Below are positions 6,479-7,986 of a stretch of 7,986 nucleotides of DNA, piece by piece (position 1 is the first letter of the stretch; each line of letters starts with the position of its first letter). The position numbers were made by a program, and so were the translations under genes. This DNA is from DASXTB01 sp036505615. Its GTDB lineage: Bacteria > Acidobacteriota > UBA6911 > JACQSX01. Under the pieces are notes generated by a model. The model had not been told where the DNA came from. It did not search any database and saw only the letters and a list, made by a program, of their open reading frames with translations. Location: positions 1 through 7,986 of the forward strand of contig DASXTB010000303.1 of the NCBI GenBank assembly GCA_036505615.1. Reading direction: 5' to 3'.

Positions 6479-6654
6479 ATTGATTCAATCTGTACGGGCG
6501 ACCCTGTGTGGTCGCCCGCTGCAGAATCCAGCGGATTTTTCTCGGCTCCGTTCCAAAGTGCATCCGCTTGGAACGTGCAATTTGTTTTGGCTAATAGGTC
6601 AGCTATTGCGGCGGGCGGCCACATAGGGCCGCCCGTACAGATCGAATAAATCGG
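6479..6654. repeat. Inverted pair of REP-like units (family D), REPIN-like
   Basis: The left unit (6479-6524, plus strand) reads TTGATTCAATCTGTACGGG and continues as hairpin CGGGCGACC, loop CTGTGT, GGTCGCCCG. The right unit (6603-6651, minus strand) reads TTTATTCGATCTGTACGGG, with hairpin CGGGCGGCC, loop CTATGT, GGCCGCCCG. One stem pair differs between the copies by a double change (A-T against G-C), so pairing is kept. Between them is a further stem-loop, CGTTCCAA (6549-6556) with TTGGAACG (6568-6575). The block starts 13 bases after the stop codon of the M64 peptidase gene and may also serve as its 3' end structure. Confidence 0.8.
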
Positions 6655-6667
6655 AAAGGACAGCGTT

Positions 6668-7963
6668 CTAAGGCCGCCGTCTGGGACGAGGTGGAGGGGC
6701 TTGGATGCCCGAAACCATTAAATTCCATGCCACCGAATCCCTCAGTAAATTGGTTGGATCTGTTCGCACCATCGGTGTTAAATCAGAAGCTTCCACTTTA
6801 ATGCTCTGCGTTCCGTTCCCCAGAGCGGCCGTGGAGACGCTAAACGCCGGTAACGTTGCGCCACCGATGGAGCTTCCGTTAACGAACCATTGAATATCCA
6901 GCTTGTGAGTGCTTGGCAGCATGGGCACAAAGCTGAAAGAAACGAATTGCGAGCCGACGACGGAGATTGTAGTCCCGCTGGGAGAGAATGATTCGACGGG
7001 TCTGACGCGCGTATAAATCGATTTCACCAGGGCTTCGCGGCACACTTCGCAAAACGGCTGAAAAAAGGCGCGCATCTTGCAAGTCAGCTTGGGACGATAC
7101 CAGCCGGTGCTCTGAAAGCGTGCCCCTTCAAATAAACCCACCACGTTGCCGTATTCGGAAGTTTGAGGAGTTGGAATCGGAGTGCGGTCCGAGATCCAGG
7201 CCCTCCACTTGATAAATTCGCGCCGATTTTCCTGCGTGGTATTGGGTTCTTCAACAACGGGATCAGGGTCGCCCGGAAAGGGATCTGAGTACTCGTCGTT
7301 CAGTCCGCCAAAGGCATGTCCCAGTTCGTGCGCAATGATTTCCGGAAACAGGTCTTGGACGGAGCTGATCGCCCCTCTTTTATCGCCCCATCCCCCAAAC
7401 TCAGGATCATTCACGATTAAGACAATCACGTCCCATTCCGGTAGCAGGTTCTCCAGCAAGGCGTGAGCTTTTCCGAATCCATCGGCTGGATTGGGATCCC
7501 AATCGTTCGGCGGAATGGTTAAGCCGCGAGCCAGACCATAGCTCTCGTAGGAACTATTGAAATACGTGTCGCGAAAAATTCCACGTGATGGGTGATCTGA
7601 TCCCGATTCATTGGATGCCACGGAAATCGCGAAAGCATTGAAGTAGTTCTTGTATTCGTTGTATGGCTCCACAGTCATCAGGTAATCCAAGCCATTCCTG
7701 GCGTCGGTCAGGAACTGCGGCAATTGGGAAGCGGTATATCCTTCGGAAAGAAAAGCGATATTGACTCGCTTGCCGGCCGGCCCGTTATTCAATATTTGCT
7801 GGATGCTCGCTTGCGAGAGTGCCTGTGGTGACGGCGAGGCAAAAAGAAGACAGCTCAGGCACGCAGCAAGCAGTGAGAAATTTCTTATTGGGACGCAAAG
7901 CCTCAGAAGCTGTGAAAAAATACTGAGCCGCGCGCGTAAGCAAGCGGACACTCCCAGCTGCAA
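6668..7963 (-). CDS. Secreted M64-family (IgA-peptidase-like) zinc metallopeptidase with Ig-like tail
   Basis: At least 431 residues (counted from TTG 7963). A hydrophobic segment at about 28-45 (NFSLLAACLSCLLFAS) followed by SPSPQALSQA looks like a signal peptide, so the product is probably exported. The catalytic domain spans roughly 65-320 and begins with NIAFLSEGYTASQL, a hallmark of M64 proteins. The zinc-binding motif is HELGHAFGGLNDEY (212-225). A Cys cluster (C295, C305, C308 in CKMR...FCEVC) matches the end of this domain. Residues 325-418 look like one beta-rich Ig-like domain (DIQWFVNG, GNGTQSIKVEA), and the end is Pro/Arg-rich (PPPRPRRRP). The frame stays open to the right window edge without an ATG. 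The true start may be TTG 7963, GTG 7951 (GGGA just before it) or beyond the window. The target protein is unknown. Confidence 0.88.
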   Translation of the reverse strand: MQLGVSACLRARLSIFSQLLRLCVPIRNFSLLAACLSCLLFASPSPQALSQASIQQILNNGPAGKRVNIAFLSEGYTASQLPQFLTDARNGLDYLMTVEPYNEYKNYFNAFAISVASNESGSDHPSRGIFRDTYFNSSYESYGLARGLTIPPNDWDPNPADGFGKAHALLENLLPEWDVIVLIVNDPEFGGWGDKRGAISSVQDLFPEIIAHELGHAFGGLNDEYSDPFPGDPDPVVEEPNTTQENRREFIKWRAWISDRTPIPTPQTSEYGNVVGLFEGARFQSTGWYRPKLTCKMRAFFQPFCEVCREALVKSIYTRVRPVESFSPSGTTISVVGSQFVSFSFVPMLPSTHKLDIQWFVNGSSIGGATLPAFSVSTAALGNGTQSIKVEASDLTPMVRTDPTNLLRDSVAWNLMVSGIQAPPPRPRRRP

Positions 7964-7986
7964 AGCTCGAGCTGTCTTTGACTTGA

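Noticed and set aside
6237..6563. 108-codon minus-strand open frame upstream of purC
   Set aside because: It crosses several hairpins and the left family D repeat, has no ribosome binding site, and shows no recognisable motif.

Overview
This window most likely comes from a GC-rich, free-living Gram-negative-type bacterium, with Acidobacteriota the best guess. That is an inference from several weak signals. A tiny stand-alone Fis-type helix-turn-helix protein is present. A secreted M64-family peptidase carries an Ig-like tail. Intergenic arrays of ATTCG/AATCCGC-type repeats occur, along with many REP-like palindromes and remnants of REP-associated transposases. No rRNA or other marker gene fixes the taxonomy.

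All six intact genes lie on the minus strand. Read in the direction of transcription (right to left), the order is: a secreted M64-type zinc peptidase (7963-6668, possibly starting beyond the right edge); an approximately 490-base gap with hairpins and an inverted pair of REP-like units; purC (SAICAR synthetase) overlapping a PHP-domain phosphoesterase gene by 4 bases; a repeat-filled gap; a 76-residue Fis-like DNA-binding protein; a gap packed with back-to-back hairpins; and the groES-groEL chaperonin operon. The groES-groEL operon has a consensus sigma-70-type promoter, a perfect CIRCE operator (HrcA control) and a strong intrinsic terminator after groEL.

The left 1.4 kb (1-1427) has no intact gene. 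It is a graveyard of palindromic repeats surrounding two fragments that resemble the N-terminal and C-terminal ends of Y1/RAYT (REP-associated tyrosine transposase) proteins. I distinguish four repeat families: (A) a GTAG-type foot plus a CCGGGGG hairpin plus a second small hairpin, at 96-170, 291-372 and 3804-3886; (B) a GAGGAAATGTAGAAACTCTAG head followed by a variable hairpin, at 714-743 (inverted), 1206, 1293 and 3914; (C) an approximately 100-base unit with a CCCAGGGC hairpin, present as inverted arms at 804-903 and 1090-1190 that bracket the transposase C-terminal fragment; (D) a GTACGGGCGGCC hairpin unit as an inverted pair at 6479-6654. Several hairpins differ between copies by paired changes that keep the stem, which suggests the folded form matters.

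Functionally, the coding part is mostly housekeeping (protein folding, purine synthesis, a phosphoesterase) plus one secreted protease. The most interesting material is non-coding: the multi-family REP-like repeat landscape, transposase relics within it, and a Fis-like gene whose start codon appears to lie in or against a repeat array.
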